Positions 1 to 8,667 of a DNA stretch of 64,000 nt are shown in pieces. The notes under the pieces were generated by a model. The model was not told the origin of the DNA and searched no databases. It saw only the letters and a list, made by a program, of their open reading frames with translations. The stretch is from the NCBI GenBank assembly GCA_002320775.1, contig DCKY01000187.1, positions 1 to 64,000 of the forward strand, read 5' to 3'. How positions within the stretch are numbered: position 1 is the first letter of the stretch; every line of letters starts with the position of its first letter. This DNA comes from Planctomycetes bacterium UBA1662. GTDB taxonomy: Bacteria > Planctomycetota > UBA8108. The translations under genes were made by a program, and so were the position numbers.

Positions 1-449
1 CCGCGGGCGATGCTCATCATTCCCAGCGTGGCGATGAAGGGAACGATCTTGAAGCGTGTGATCATCAGTCCGTTGACCAGTCCGATGGCCGCCCCGGTTG
101 CAAGTCCGGCCAGCAGCGCCACGGAAGGGCCGCAGCCCGCCTCCAGGCAAAGAGCGATGACCACGGTGGAGAGCGCGATGGAGGAACCCGGGCTCAGGTC
201 GATGCCCCCGTTGATAATGACCAGTGTCATGCCGAGCGCGCCGAGCGCGATGATGGTGTTCTGGGTCGCCACGATTCCCAGGTTGGCCGGGCTCATCATG
301 GCGAGAAAATTATTCAGGCTGCCGTTGGCGACAAGGTCGACGGCGAAGAAGACGAGGAGGACAACGGCCAGGCTGAGGAAGGGCAGCAGCGCCCGGTAGA
401 CCCGGGCAAATCGCAGTGCGCCGGATTTGGTAAGATCGCCGGGTGTCAA
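1..449 (-). CDS. Sugar ABC transporter permease, RbsC type (partial)
   Basis: This is the N-terminal part of an integral-membrane permease of the ribose/xylose (RbsC/BPD_transp_2) family; it would carry a sugar through the inner membrane. It runs off the left edge, so about 149 codons are visible. The translation is strongly hydrophobic and holds the family-typical stretch INGGIDLSPGSS followed by further membrane segments (GLATGAAIGLVNGLMI). The start is a TTG (449-447) that overlaps the TGA stop of the upstream binding-protein gene in a TTGA overlap, so the two are probably translationally coupled. The ATPase gene is not in the window. The family assignment is firm; the substrate is unknown. 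Confidence 0.85.
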   Translation of the reverse strand, partial: MTPGDLTKSGALRFARVYRALLPFLSLAVVLLVFFAVDLVANGSLNNFLAMMSPANLGIVATQNTIIALGALGMTLVIINGGIDLSPGSSIALSTVVIALCLEAGCGPSVALLAGLATGAAIGLVNGLMITRFKIVPFIATLGMMSIAR

Positions 450-1483
450 TTGTCCAGCCACTTTGAAAGGTCGGGCGAGTGCAGCTCTTTCATGGCCGGC
501 GTATTCATGTTCTCCGGGGTGGCAACCTTTACACCCGTATCGACATAGGGTTCGAGCTTTCCGCCGTTGATCTTGTCGACGACAGACTTGACGCCCAGGT
601 AGGCCATGTTGATCGGATTTTGCAGTACGAGTCCGTCGATGTCGCCGCTTGCGAGTCCCTGCACCAGCTTATCGCTGGCGTCGAAGCCGACGAACTTGAC
701 CTTGCCGTTGAGGCTGGCTTGCCTGAGGGCGCCCAGCATGCCGGCTGCGGCGGATTCGTTTGGACAGAATATTCCGTTCACCTCCTCCTTGAAGCGCGTC
801 AGCAGGTTCTGGGATTTCTGGTAGGCCTGTTCCTCGGTGGCTCCAGCCCGCTGGTCGCTGGAGATCAACTCAATCCCGGGGAACTCCTTCTTGATGGTGT
901 CGAGGAAGCCGTTTTCGCGCTGCATGGTGCTTTCGGAGCCGACCTGGTAGCGAAGCAGGATGGCCTTTCCTTTTCCTCCGAGAACCTCGCCCAGGCGCCT
1001 TGCGCCGAGTACCCCGCCCTTGTAGTTGTCGGTCGCCACATAGGTCGCAAAGTCCTTGCCGACCTCCGCATCGAGACCGCTATCGAAGATGACCACCGGG
1101 ACGCCCTTGGCCGCGGCATCGCGGACCGGTCGTACAAGGGCTGATTTGTCCAGGGGCGCGAGGACCATTCCGTCAATTCCTCTCGAGACAAAGGTGCGGA
1201 CCAGGTTGATCTGTTCCTCGGTATTGTCTTCCTTCAGGGGGCCTTTCCAGATGATCTCGATCTTCTGGCCGCCGGCGCCGTTGAGCTCCCGCTGGGCCTT
1301 GATCGCTCCCGCGTGCACCATCTTCCAGAAGTCGTGGGTTGTTCCTTTTGGTATGACCGCGATTCGAAGGCTGTTGCCAGCGGTCTCTTCGGAGCCGCCG
1401 CCGCAACCGGAGAGCAGCGCGAGGCTCAGAAGAAGCGCGAGAAGTCCCTGAAAGAAACCTGTTGGTGGTGTTTTAGACTGCAT
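446..1483 (-). CDS. Sugar-binding lipoprotein of ABC transporter (periplasmic binding protein, RbsB-like)
   Basis: This is a substrate-binding lipoprotein of the type I periplasmic binding family (Peripla_BP_4, ribose/allose/rhamnose group), feeding the permease encoded next on the same strand. The chosen ATG gives 345 residues. It has GGAG nine bases upstream, whereas the longer TTG start at 1534 has no visible ribosome site. A signal peptide ends in a lipobox LSGC with the lipidated Cys at residue 27. The body shows family features: IAVIPKGTTHDFWK near the N-terminus, an IDGMVLAPLD segment and a C-terminal VDKINGGK region. It is transcribed divergently from the gene at 1729. Which sugar is bound cannot be read from the sequence. 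Confidence 0.88.
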   Translation of the reverse strand: MQSKTPPTGFFQGLLALLLSLALLSGCGGGSEETAGNSLRIAVIPKGTTHDFWKMVHAGAIKAQRELNGAGGQKIEIIWKGPLKEDNTEEQINLVRTFVSRGIDGMVLAPLDKSALVRPVRDAAAKGVPVVIFDSGLDAEVGKDFATYVATDNYKGGVLGARRLGEVLGGKGKAILLRYQVGSESTMQRENGFLDTIKKEFPGIELISSDQRAGATEEQAYQKSQNLLTRFKEEVNGIFCPNESAAAGMLGALRQASLNGKVKFVGFDASDKLVQGLASGDIDGLVLQNPINMAYLGVKSVVDKINGGKLEPYVDTGVKVATPENMNTPAMKELHSPDLSKWLDN

Positions 1484-1728
1484 CTTCTTCTGCTCCGTAT
1501 TGTCGACTAATGAAAGGTTCATCATTCTAAGCAAAGCTTTCAGGGGGGGTCAATACAGGCCATCGAAGTGAATCCGGGTAATACGGGGGAGAATGGGGAT
1601 CTTTCATCGCTGGACAATCCTCCCTCTGGTTTTACAATGGGACAACCGTGGAAACCTTCGGGGTTCCAGTCATGCAATAGGCCCAGTCTCAGGCTCATAT
1701 ATTTATTTTCTTTGGGGAAGAACCGGGA

Positions 1729-3666
1729 ATGTCTCTCAGAAAAAAAACCAGCTTTGTTTCAGCTCTTGCTCTTCTTGTCTCCACCTTGCTCCTTTCGGGA
1801 GTGTCGATTCCTGTTCGGGCGGCGGATGCGATCAGCGAAGCGATCGATGCGGGTACGACCTACCTTCTCGGCCAGGTGAAGGCCAAGCAGGTCGGCCATC
1901 GCGCCGAAGGCCAGGTCGCCCTGGAGACCTACGCCCTCGTGGTGTCCGGCGTAAGCATCAACCATCCCCTGATTCGCCGAAACTTCGACCATCTCAATGC
2001 CCGGATGTCCAAGAGCAAGCATACCTATACGCTGGCCTGCTATATTTTCGCTCTCGATGCGGCTATTTCCCAGATCGAGCAGGACATCCTGATCCTCGCT
2101 CCCGCCAAGGCCAAGGCCCTCTTCAAAGACAATCCCCGGATCGGCAAGGAGTTCCGGCCTCATCTGAAGAGGGCGGTTGAAAACCTCGCTGATATTCAAA
2201 TGGCCGGAGGTGGAGGCTGGGGCTATGGGCCCTCCAAGGACAAGTTCGACAATTCAAATACCCAGTTTGCCGTCCTGGGGCTCGGTGTTGGCATGAAGCG
2301 CAACATACCGATCGACCGGAAGGTCTGGCTCAAAATCCTGGACCACTTTGTCGATGGGCAGCAGGAGAAGGGGCCTGAGGTTGAAGAGAGGGTGACTCTC
2401 ATGAGGCCTTCCGACAAGGAGGCCTGGAATAGCAGGGTTAAGCTGATCGATGGCGACAAGAAGGCTCCTGAGGCCGACAAGGACAAAAAAAGTTCAAAAC
2501 GAAAGAAAAGCAGCGGGCGCACCATCGTTGTTACGCCGGCGAATCCAGAGGTCGGTTTCGAAGGAATCAAGGTCTACAAGCGAGGCTTCGACTATAGAAA
2601 TGCTGGTGGAGCCACGTGGAATATGACCTGCGCCGGTCTCTCTTCGTTGATCCTCGCCCGAGACACCCTTGAGGGAAAGATTCCCAAGCAGATGCTCAAC
2701 GCGTTGAATAAGGCTGTTCGCGATGGCTACGGCTGGCTGATGACCAGCTGGGCGCCGACCAAGAGCTACTACGGCATGTACAGCCTCGAGAAGGTCGGCG
2801 ACCTCGGCGATATCAAGCTCTTCGGAAAGCACGACTGGTTTGACGAGATGTCAAAGCATCTCATCGGCCAGCAGCTGGTCGATGGCAGCTGGCCCGGCGG
2901 CGCCGCTCATGGTGAGAAGGAGGATCCCCGCATTCCGACCTCATTCGCCCTGCTGGTTCTGAATCGAGCCAGCTCATTGATCACGAAGAATCCGAACAGC
3001 CGTATTATCGTTTCCGGCAAGAGCAATCCGGGGGAGAGCGGAGCTCGCGACTGGGTCTATATCCCCGATCTCAATAAGACGATCCACTATCCGAGTCTCA
3101 TGCGTCACATCCGCATGCGTCCGAACGTTAAGCTCATCAGGTTTCTCGACAACATCGTCGAGAGCTATCCGCTTGAGTTCAAGGGTGAGCTTATTCCCGA
3201 CATGGCCAAGGTTCGAGATGCGATCAGGAGTAAATCTGTTCGCGCAGTTATCGATGGTCATCTCGAGAAGATTACCGGCTACGAGTACAAGGAGTGGGAG
3301 AGCTATCTGAAATGGCATCGCCGCTGGGAGCGGGTCATGGCGATCGGGCTGTCGAAAAAGAAAGAGAACGTACAGGATCTCCTGACTTATTACGCCAGCA
3401 CCAAGCGAAGTGTGTCGCTGAAGAAGGCGGTCATGTGGGCGCTCGTTCAGTGCCAGGCGCAGGAAGGTCTTCCTCTTTTCCTCGCCGATCTTGACCATGA
3501 GGACGCGGGTATTCGCCAGGCCGCCTACGGCTATATCAAGGCCTACTTCGTAGACTTCCCACCGACATTCAGCCCCCAGGCGGCCGATGCGAAGCGCAAG
3601 GCGCAGGCCGAGAAGGTTCGCCTCTGGTGTGACGCTCAACTCGCCAAGCAGAAGGCCAGGGGATAG
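1729..3666 (+). CDS. Exported prenyltransferase/squalene-oxidase-repeat protein
   Basis: This is a 645-residue exported protein. A signal peptide (basic MSLRKK, then a hydrophobic stretch, probable cleavage after VRA near residue 31) leads into an alpha/alpha-barrel-type repeat region. The segments GGGGWGYGPSKDKFDNSNTQFAVLGL in pieces (GGGWGYGP, DNSNTQFAVLGL) and GQQLVDGSWPGG with ALLVLNRA match the pattern of prenyltransferase/squalene cyclase repeats. A lysine-rich linker lies near residues 250-265. The C-terminus (about 560-620) looks like a HEAT-type helical pair. No DxDD cyclase motif is visible, so enzymatic cyclisation is not implied. Such proteins are frequent in planctomycetes but have no established role. 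A GGGGAAG ribosome site supports the start. Confidence 0.65.
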   Translation: MSLRKKTSFVSALALLVSTLLLSGVSIPVRAADAISEAIDAGTTYLLGQVKAKQVGHRAEGQVALETYALVVSGVSINHPLIRRNFDHLNARMSKSKHTYTLACYIFALDAAISQIEQDILILAPAKAKALFKDNPRIGKEFRPHLKRAVENLADIQMAGGGGWGYGPSKDKFDNSNTQFAVLGLGVGMKRNIPIDRKVWLKILDHFVDGQQEKGPEVEERVTLMRPSDKEAWNSRVKLIDGDKKAPEADKDKKSSKRKKSSGRTIVVTPANPEVGFEGIKVYKRGFDYRNAGGATWNMTCAGLSSLILARDTLEGKIPKQMLNALNKAVRDGYGWLMTSWAPTKSYYGMYSLEKVGDLGDIKLFGKHDWFDEMSKHLIGQQLVDGSWPGGAAHGEKEDPRIPTSFALLVLNRASSLITKNPNSRIIVSGKSNPGESGARDWVYIPDLNKTIHYPSLMRHIRMRPNVKLIRFLDNIVESYPLEFKGELIPDMAKVRDAIRSKSVRAVIDGHLEKITGYEYKEWESYLKWHRRWERVMAIGLSKKKENVQDLLTYYASTKRSVSLKKAVMWALVQCQAQEGLPLFLADLDHEDAGIRQAAYGYIKAYFVDFPPTFSPQAADAKRKAQAEKVRLWCDAQLAKQKARG

Positions 3667-3696
3667 GATTTTCCCTGCTGAAGCGGAGCTGATTCT

Positions 3697-4662
3697 TTGC
3701 CACGCTGGATAATCATCGTAAATCTGGTGGCCCTTGCGGTCCTTCTCCTCGCGCTTGGATTAGCGGCGCTGCTGGAAGATGATCGAGTTGCCCCTCCGGC
3801 GAAGACCGGGAAGGTGACCGGCGCCTCGGAGTCGGCCGTTGTCCGGGTCAAGGCCGCTCCTCTCCTGGCTACCGGACCGATTCTCGATTTTTCCGAACCC
3901 TATCTCCGCGCCCGCGGCGACTGGTTCCGCGAGCGGTTTGCCGGTCTCCGTTCCGAGCTTTCCGGCCTGGAGCTCTCGGCGGTGACGTCGAATAGTTTTT
4001 CGACCGAGGTTCTTCGCGCTCCGATCACCGAGGGCGCCTGGCAGGATTCACTTGGCCCTGAGAGTGTTGAACGGCGCAAGGCGGACGAGGGACAGATGGT
4101 CGCGGCCCGGGCCCTGTTTTCCGTCCCCGGGGTCAAGCCCCTGGACCTGCTTGTTTACCTCATGTGTTCGGACTTCAAGACCCAGCTCCCCAACGATTCA
4201 ATGGACAGTATGGAACATCGTTTTCCGGGTGAAGGCTCGCCTGGGGATTGCCTTGATGAGCCACCGAAGCTGAAGCCCAACCAGGTGCTCAGCCATGAGG
4301 TCTGGGAGCCTGGGCTGCTGAGGAAGGGGACGGACATCTGGTTTATCAACGAGCTTCGGCGCGAAGGGGAGTGTCTCTATTTTATCTATCGTCTCGTCAA
4401 GTACTGCCAGCCGACGGATTCCTATACGCCTGTGCGATTGGCCACCGGTCAGTACGCCGTACTTCCAGCGGGCTCCGGTTCGATCGTTCTGCTCAAGAGC
4501 TATTACAACGGCCAGGCCATTCCGAGCTTGTCAGATTTTCTTGTCAGGAGCAGGACCAACGCTTTTTACTCCGGCATCGCCAGTTTTCTTGCTGAGCAGG
4601 TTCCGGGCTGGAAGCCATCGGAGCGTGTACGAGCCTGGAGAGCGAACCTCGGGGTCGATTAG
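3697..4662 (+). CDS. Hypothetical membrane-anchored protein
   Basis: I do not recognise this 321-residue protein. It starts at a TTG with GGAG eight bases upstream, 30 bases after the previous gene, so the two probably form a transcript. Residues 4-26 form one hydrophobic membrane segment or uncleaved signal anchor (IIIVNLVALAVLLLALGLAA). The rest is soluble and would lie outside the cytoplasm. The region from about residue 60 resembles no domain I can name. Three cysteines are spread through the middle. It may work with the repeat protein encoded upstream, but that is only inferred from position. Confidence 0.6.
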   Translation: MPRWIIIVNLVALAVLLLALGLAALLEDDRVAPPAKTGKVTGASESAVVRVKAAPLLATGPILDFSEPYLRARGDWFRERFAGLRSELSGLELSAVTSNSFSTEVLRAPITEGAWQDSLGPESVERRKADEGQMVAARALFSVPGVKPLDLLVYLMCSDFKTQLPNDSMDSMEHRFPGEGSPGDCLDEPPKLKPNQVLSHEVWEPGLLRKGTDIWFINELRREGECLYFIYRLVKYCQPTDSYTPVRLATGQYAVLPAGSGSIVLLKSYYNGQAIPSLSDFLVRSRTNAFYSGIASFLAEQVPGWKPSERVRAWRANLGVD

Positions 4663-4715
4663 CCTCCGGAGCGGCGGACCGGTGTGTTTCCGGAAGCGCC
4701 AGAGCCGATGTTTCT

Positions 4716-5144
4716 TTACCTGCGGGTGCTGGCGGCGGGTACCGCCCGCCTGGTAACGCGTTCCTGCTCATGGAAGGGTGGAATGTAGATGAGCAGCTGG
4801 TTGGTGACGGCGTGCGGCACTATGCGCACCCCGCTTCCGTAGCGGGTCTCGAGCAGGGGGCGAAGAGTCACTGCAAGATCTTCAGCTCGCAGCCATCTGC
4901 AGGGATAGATGAGGGTTCTGTTGATCCTGATTGCATGGTCACCCTCTTGAAATCGCGCCTGCTCTTTCTCCTCGAGGTCTTCACGTGAGAGGCGGGCAGC
5001 GTTTGGTTCCTGCTCAACGCTCTCGCCGGGACCTTTCGCCCGGTCTGATTCTCCGGGGAGGTTGTCGATGGACCCGCAACCGCAAAGCAGGAGCGACGGG
5101 AGAAGCACGGAAAAGGTTGAGAGACGGAGGAGAGCTTGCATCAT
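4716..5144 (-). CDS. Small lipoprotein with secretin N-domain-like region
   Basis: This is a 142-residue predicted lipoprotein. The leader ends in a Cys-rich lipobox (LLLCGCG, probable lipidated Cys at 23), followed by an acidic, charged linker. Residues 70-125 read like one ring-forming N1/NolW domain of secretins: a strand, then LRAEDLAVTLRPLL, then GVRIVPHAVTNQLLIYIP, which matches the usual xLxxLLS...xxIVxDxxTNxLIV pattern. There is no secretin pore domain and no type II or type IV pilus gene nearby, so it is a free-standing module. It converges with the gene ending at 4662 and lies 38 bases downstream of the MFS gene. Family call by eye; moderate certainty. Confidence 0.6.
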   Translation of the reverse strand: MMQALLRLSTFSVLLPSLLLCGCGSIDNLPGESDRAKGPGESVEQEPNAARLSREDLEEKEQARFQEGDHAIRINRTLIYPCRWLRAEDLAVTLRPLLETRYGSGVRIVPHAVTNQLLIYIPPFHEQERVTRRAVPAASTRR

Positions 5145-5183
5145 TTGAAAGAGCCACTATTGGTCAATCCGGACGTGCCTATC

Positions 5184-6353
5184 CTAACCGCCCAGCTCAT
5201 TTCTGCCCCGGTATATTTTCATGATGATGAGCTCGGCGACGAGCGCGAGCAGGAGCGCAGTCCCGGCAACGGCGAGGGCAACGGCGGGCCAGTCCGGCAG
5301 GAATCTCGCCGCGGCGCCGCAGGCCAGGGGGCCGAGCATCAGTCCAAGGGACAGTACGGCCTCGTGGAGCCCGCTGTTCCTGCCTGCGCGTGCGGGGGTC
5401 GTGAGGCCGTAGTAGAAGCTTAGCGAATAGGATAGCGAGCTGAAGATGCCCAGCAACGGCAGGAGGACAAAATAATAGACCGGGTTGTCTAACTGGCTGA
5501 GCGTAAGAAGCGAAGCGGCGGCCGCGAGTTGGACGGCAAAAAGCCACGCCGGCGAATGATTCCAGCCTTTGAGCCGGCGCAGGGTGAAGAAGCCGCCGAA
5601 TCTTGCAAGGTTGATGCTGAAGGCCAGCAGGCCGATCATTGCTACGCCAATTCCCAGGTGTTTTTCGCCGAGGTAGGGCAACTGGTTGGTGATTCCGATG
5701 AAGGCGAAGTAGGCCGAGAAATTAGCCACCCACGCCACCAGTAGCAGGTGGGCGCTATTTGACGCCGCCCCGGCAGGTCTCAGCTCATCGGTTTTCTCCC
5801 GGGGCTCTATTCGCAGCGGCGGGGCCAGCAGTGCGAGAGCTGAGCCGCTGAGAGCGAGCAGGAGGATCACGCCGGCCTTGAAGCCGAGCTGGTCGTAGAG
5901 TCCGGGGCCAAGCAGGCAGCCCATGCAGATTCCCGCCGCCCACACACAATTGAAGGTTCCCGCTGTCTTCCAGAGGTTGCGCGGCCCGCTGGCCTCTCCC
6001 ATCTCGCGCTCGAGCGGAGCCCAGTAGAAGCCCAGGCCAATTCCGAGAACAGGCGCAGCCAGGTAGAGGTCAGCAAGGCTGTCGCTGAAATAGACGATTG
6101 GAAGAGCGGCGGCGAAAACAAGGGCCGCTCCCGGCAGGTAGAGCGAGCGTGATCCGACCCGGTCACTCAGGCGGCCTGTAAGGATGCAGACGATCGTATA
6201 GGTCGCGTTGATGGCGGTTCCTATCAGCCCCAGCTCCAGGGGGTCGGCATCGAAGCTCTTCAGAGCTTTAATTGGAAGCAGCAGGCCGGCGCCATAGGCT
6301 GTGGCATCCATGCAGAAGGCCGCGGCGTATATTCTCAGGCGGGCTGTATTCAT
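5184..6353 (-). CDS. Major facilitator superfamily transporter
   Basis: This 389-residue protein has about twelve hydrophobic segments and an MFS-type loop between helices 2 and 3 (GRLSDRVGSRSLYLPG, matching the GxLaDrxGrkxxl pattern). It would move a small molecule across the inner membrane using a proton or other ion gradient. It is the last gene of a minus-strand operon and starts 31 bases after the stop of the glycosidase-like gene. The likely cargo is a product or substrate of the acylase and glycosidase-like enzymes upstream. That is inference from order only. Confidence 0.8.
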   Translation of the reverse strand: MNTARLRIYAAAFCMDATAYGAGLLLPIKALKSFDADPLELGLIGTAINATYTIVCILTGRLSDRVGSRSLYLPGAALVFAAALPIVYFSDSLADLYLAAPVLGIGLGFYWAPLEREMGEASGPRNLWKTAGTFNCVWAAGICMGCLLGPGLYDQLGFKAGVILLLALSGSALALLAPPLRIEPREKTDELRPAGAASNSAHLLLVAWVANFSAYFAFIGITNQLPYLGEKHLGIGVAMIGLLAFSINLARFGGFFTLRRLKGWNHSPAWLFAVQLAAAASLLTLSQLDNPVYYFVLLPLLGIFSSLSYSLSFYYGLTTPARAGRNSGLHEAVLSLGLMLGPLACGAAARFLPDWPAVALAVAGTALLLALVAELIIMKIYRGRNELGG

Positions 6354-6384
6354 GAGCTCAGGAATACCCTCAGAAAGGCGCGGT

Positions 6385-8667
6385 CTACCAGACCTTTGTT
6401 CTCAGCTCCCGGTCGACCTCGAATACCCGTCCGCCGAGGCTGATCTTTCCGGGCGCCATTCCCTGGTAGATCCGGACCTGCTCCGCCCTCAGATACATCT
6501 TCCCCTCGAGTGAGCGAACGGTGAAAAAGGCGGGACTGTCGTAGGTGAGACCATCGGCCTCCAGCGCGTGGAAGGCGAGGAAGAAGGGGTGGCGTACCAG
6601 GAACCCGTATTGCGGCAGCACAACCCTGGCATCCTTGTCTTCATAGGGCGTCTTGCCGAAATTGACCAGGACCCGGAGGTCGGCGCTGAAGAAGCTCTCC
6701 TGGACCGATCCATCGGCCGTCAGAAAGCGATGGCTCGTCAGGCGGTTGCGCGCGCACAGCCGGGAGAGCCAGGTGGAGACCTCGTAGGTGTTCTTGATGA
6801 AGAGGTCGTGGGCCCCGAGTTTCTTCCCGGCGGTCCAGCCGGCCTCGCGGGCGAAGCACGAGGAGGCCGTATCGCCGCTGGCGCCGGGAGCTGGTTGCTC
6901 GGGCGATTCGAAATACAGGCCCGGGGGAAGCGCGTAGACGGGCGGCTGGCCGTAGAGCAGGCAGCAGAGAAACCCGGCCGCATCCGAGGGCCCAAGGGCG
7001 TGAGCCCCGCCGAAGCCAAGTCTCGCCACGTGTCCGTAGATTGCCGGGACCAGCGGGAAGGCGGTTGGTGAGGCGGCGGCGGCAAGCTTTGATTGCAGGA
7101 TCCTGTCGAAGAGAGAGACGGTGTGAAGGTCGCCTGGAAGAGCGTGTGAAATTCCCACGAGACCGAAGATCTTTTCCGTCTCGCTCAGCAGGTCAGCCCT
7201 GCTTGCAAGCAGCAGCCCCCAGTCCTGCCGGCCGGGGTCCAGGCCTTCTGTCTCGTTGATGAAAAGCAATTGGGGGTCGCAGATCGCCGCCAGGTTGTTG
7301 AAGCTGTCGGTCGTTCTGACCACATCGGCGGCGGCGCCCCAGGCCTCCGAGCGGTTGAGGATCTTCTCGGGCGGCGGGTTGTAGAGCTGATCAAGATCTA
7401 TCCCCAGGCCGAAGAGATGTCCCCTGGATCGGATCTCTTCAGCGGCCTTCGACAGCTCCGAGTTGCCTCCGCATTCTTCTGCCGCGTTCCAGCGAGTGAG
7501 CTGCCCGCCCTCTCCCGCTCCTGTTGCCAGCCAATCCTCCGGGATCACCAGGGCGCGGTCGATGCCAAGCACCTCTTGCCAGTGGCGGGAGATCGCGCCA
7601 AGCTGCTTAAAGTCGTAGCGAACCTCCCGGCTGGCCAGGGGGCCCCTGGCATCAGCCGTCATCGAGGGGCGCCACATGGCCGCGCCGATGAAAGCCCTAA
7701 GGTCTTCTCTCTTCGAGGTCTTGAATCGCAGGGAGTCGAGATTCCTGCTGCTCTGCACCCAATGGGCGTAGACCCTCGCAGTCTCCATGATCTCCATGTT
7801 GATCTCTGTCGGGACAAGGAAGGTCAGCTCGCCCGAGTGGCCGTTGAAATCAGCGCTGGTGAAGATGCCTCGTCTGCCCGGAAACTTCTCATCGCCCACC
7901 GCCTCGCGTTGAATGGTGAGCGCGGCCTCCGGGTCGCTCCAGCAGAAGGCCAGGGTCCCGGCGAGACGGCTGAGTCCGATGACCGGCAGGGAGTAGGCGT
8001 TTCCGGATGCCTTGCCGCCGGGGGCCAGGGGCCGGTCCAACCGAATCTCGAGCGGGCCGGCCTTCGCGGCGCGATGGAGCTCTCCGACTCCACGCGGCAG
8101 GAGAATTTCTCCGTTGTCGGAGTCGCTGATCCAGAGAGACCTGTCCAGCAGCCGCAGCCCGGAGACCTGTGCCCGGCTCTCCTCGGGTACATCAAAGGCG
8201 AGCGCAAGCTGGCTCCCGTTCTTGATCTTACGCCACTCGAGCCAGATGGGCGGCAGCTCGCGGCTGCTCGATCCCGCGCGAAAGCGAATTCGGTCCGAGT
8301 TCGCATTCAGGTTTTCAACCTTGTCGACAGGTGCGGTTTCTCCATTCTTCAGCAGGATGGAGCAGAAGCCCTTGCGGTTCCAGGAGGAGTAATACCCGAC
8401 ATTCGATCTGCGAACATTCAACCGAAAGCTCGAGGTGTGCCGGTCCATGTGAAACACGTAGGCGGAATTCTCCAGCGAGACCGGTTCGAAGACCCAGCTG
8501 TCGAGCGCCTTACGCCGCTTTTCGAGCTCGGTCTCGCCGAGGTCGGATTCCTGGCCGTTGGCGGCCCACCCCGGCGCGAGGCAGAGGGCCTGCAGGATGA
8601 ACAGGCCCAGGGCCAGGGGGCCTGCGGTGTGCGCGCGGACACCTGTTTTCGGATAGCAGGTCTTCAT
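6385..8667 (-). CDS. Exported glycoside-hydrolase-like protein (possibly DUF5696-like)
   Basis: This is a 760-residue protein with an N-terminal signal peptide (hydrophobic LALGLFILQALCLAPGW, likely cleavage near residue 36). Residues 50-310 look like a beta-rich sugar-binding sandwich and residues 330-600 like an alpha/beta barrel. The C-terminus (LTSHRFLTADGSVQESFF, then a VLPQYGFLV strand) is the small beta domain seen in DUF5696-like putative glycosidases. I recognise the overall pattern, not a defined GH family, and cannot point to catalytic acids with certainty. Its ATG overlaps the stop of the acylase gene (ATGA, 8664-8667), so it is coupled to that enzyme. Substrate unknown. Confidence 0.5.
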   Translation of the reverse strand: MKTCYPKTGVRAHTAGPLALGLFILQALCLAPGWAANGQESDLGETELEKRRKALDSWVFEPVSLENSAYVFHMDRHTSSFRLNVRRSNVGYYSSWNRKGFCSILLKNGETAPVDKVENLNANSDRIRFRAGSSSRELPPIWLEWRKIKNGSQLALAFDVPEESRAQVSGLRLLDRSLWISDSDNGEILLPRGVGELHRAAKAGPLEIRLDRPLAPGGKASGNAYSLPVIGLSRLAGTLAFCWSDPEAALTIQREAVGDEKFPGRRGIFTSADFNGHSGELTFLVPTEINMEIMETARVYAHWVQSSRNLDSLRFKTSKREDLRAFIGAAMWRPSMTADARGPLASREVRYDFKQLGAISRHWQEVLGIDRALVIPEDWLATGAGEGGQLTRWNAAEECGGNSELSKAAEEIRSRGHLFGLGIDLDQLYNPPPEKILNRSEAWGAAADVVRTTDSFNNLAAICDPQLLFINETEGLDPGRQDWGLLLASRADLLSETEKIFGLVGISHALPGDLHTVSLFDRILQSKLAAAASPTAFPLVPAIYGHVARLGFGGAHALGPSDAAGFLCCLLYGQPPVYALPPGLYFESPEQPAPGASGDTASSCFAREAGWTAGKKLGAHDLFIKNTYEVSTWLSRLCARNRLTSHRFLTADGSVQESFFSADLRVLVNFGKTPYEDKDARVVLPQYGFLVRHPFFLAFHALEADGLTYDSPAFFTVRSLEGKMYLRAEQVRIYQGMAPGKISLGGRVFEVDRELRTKVW

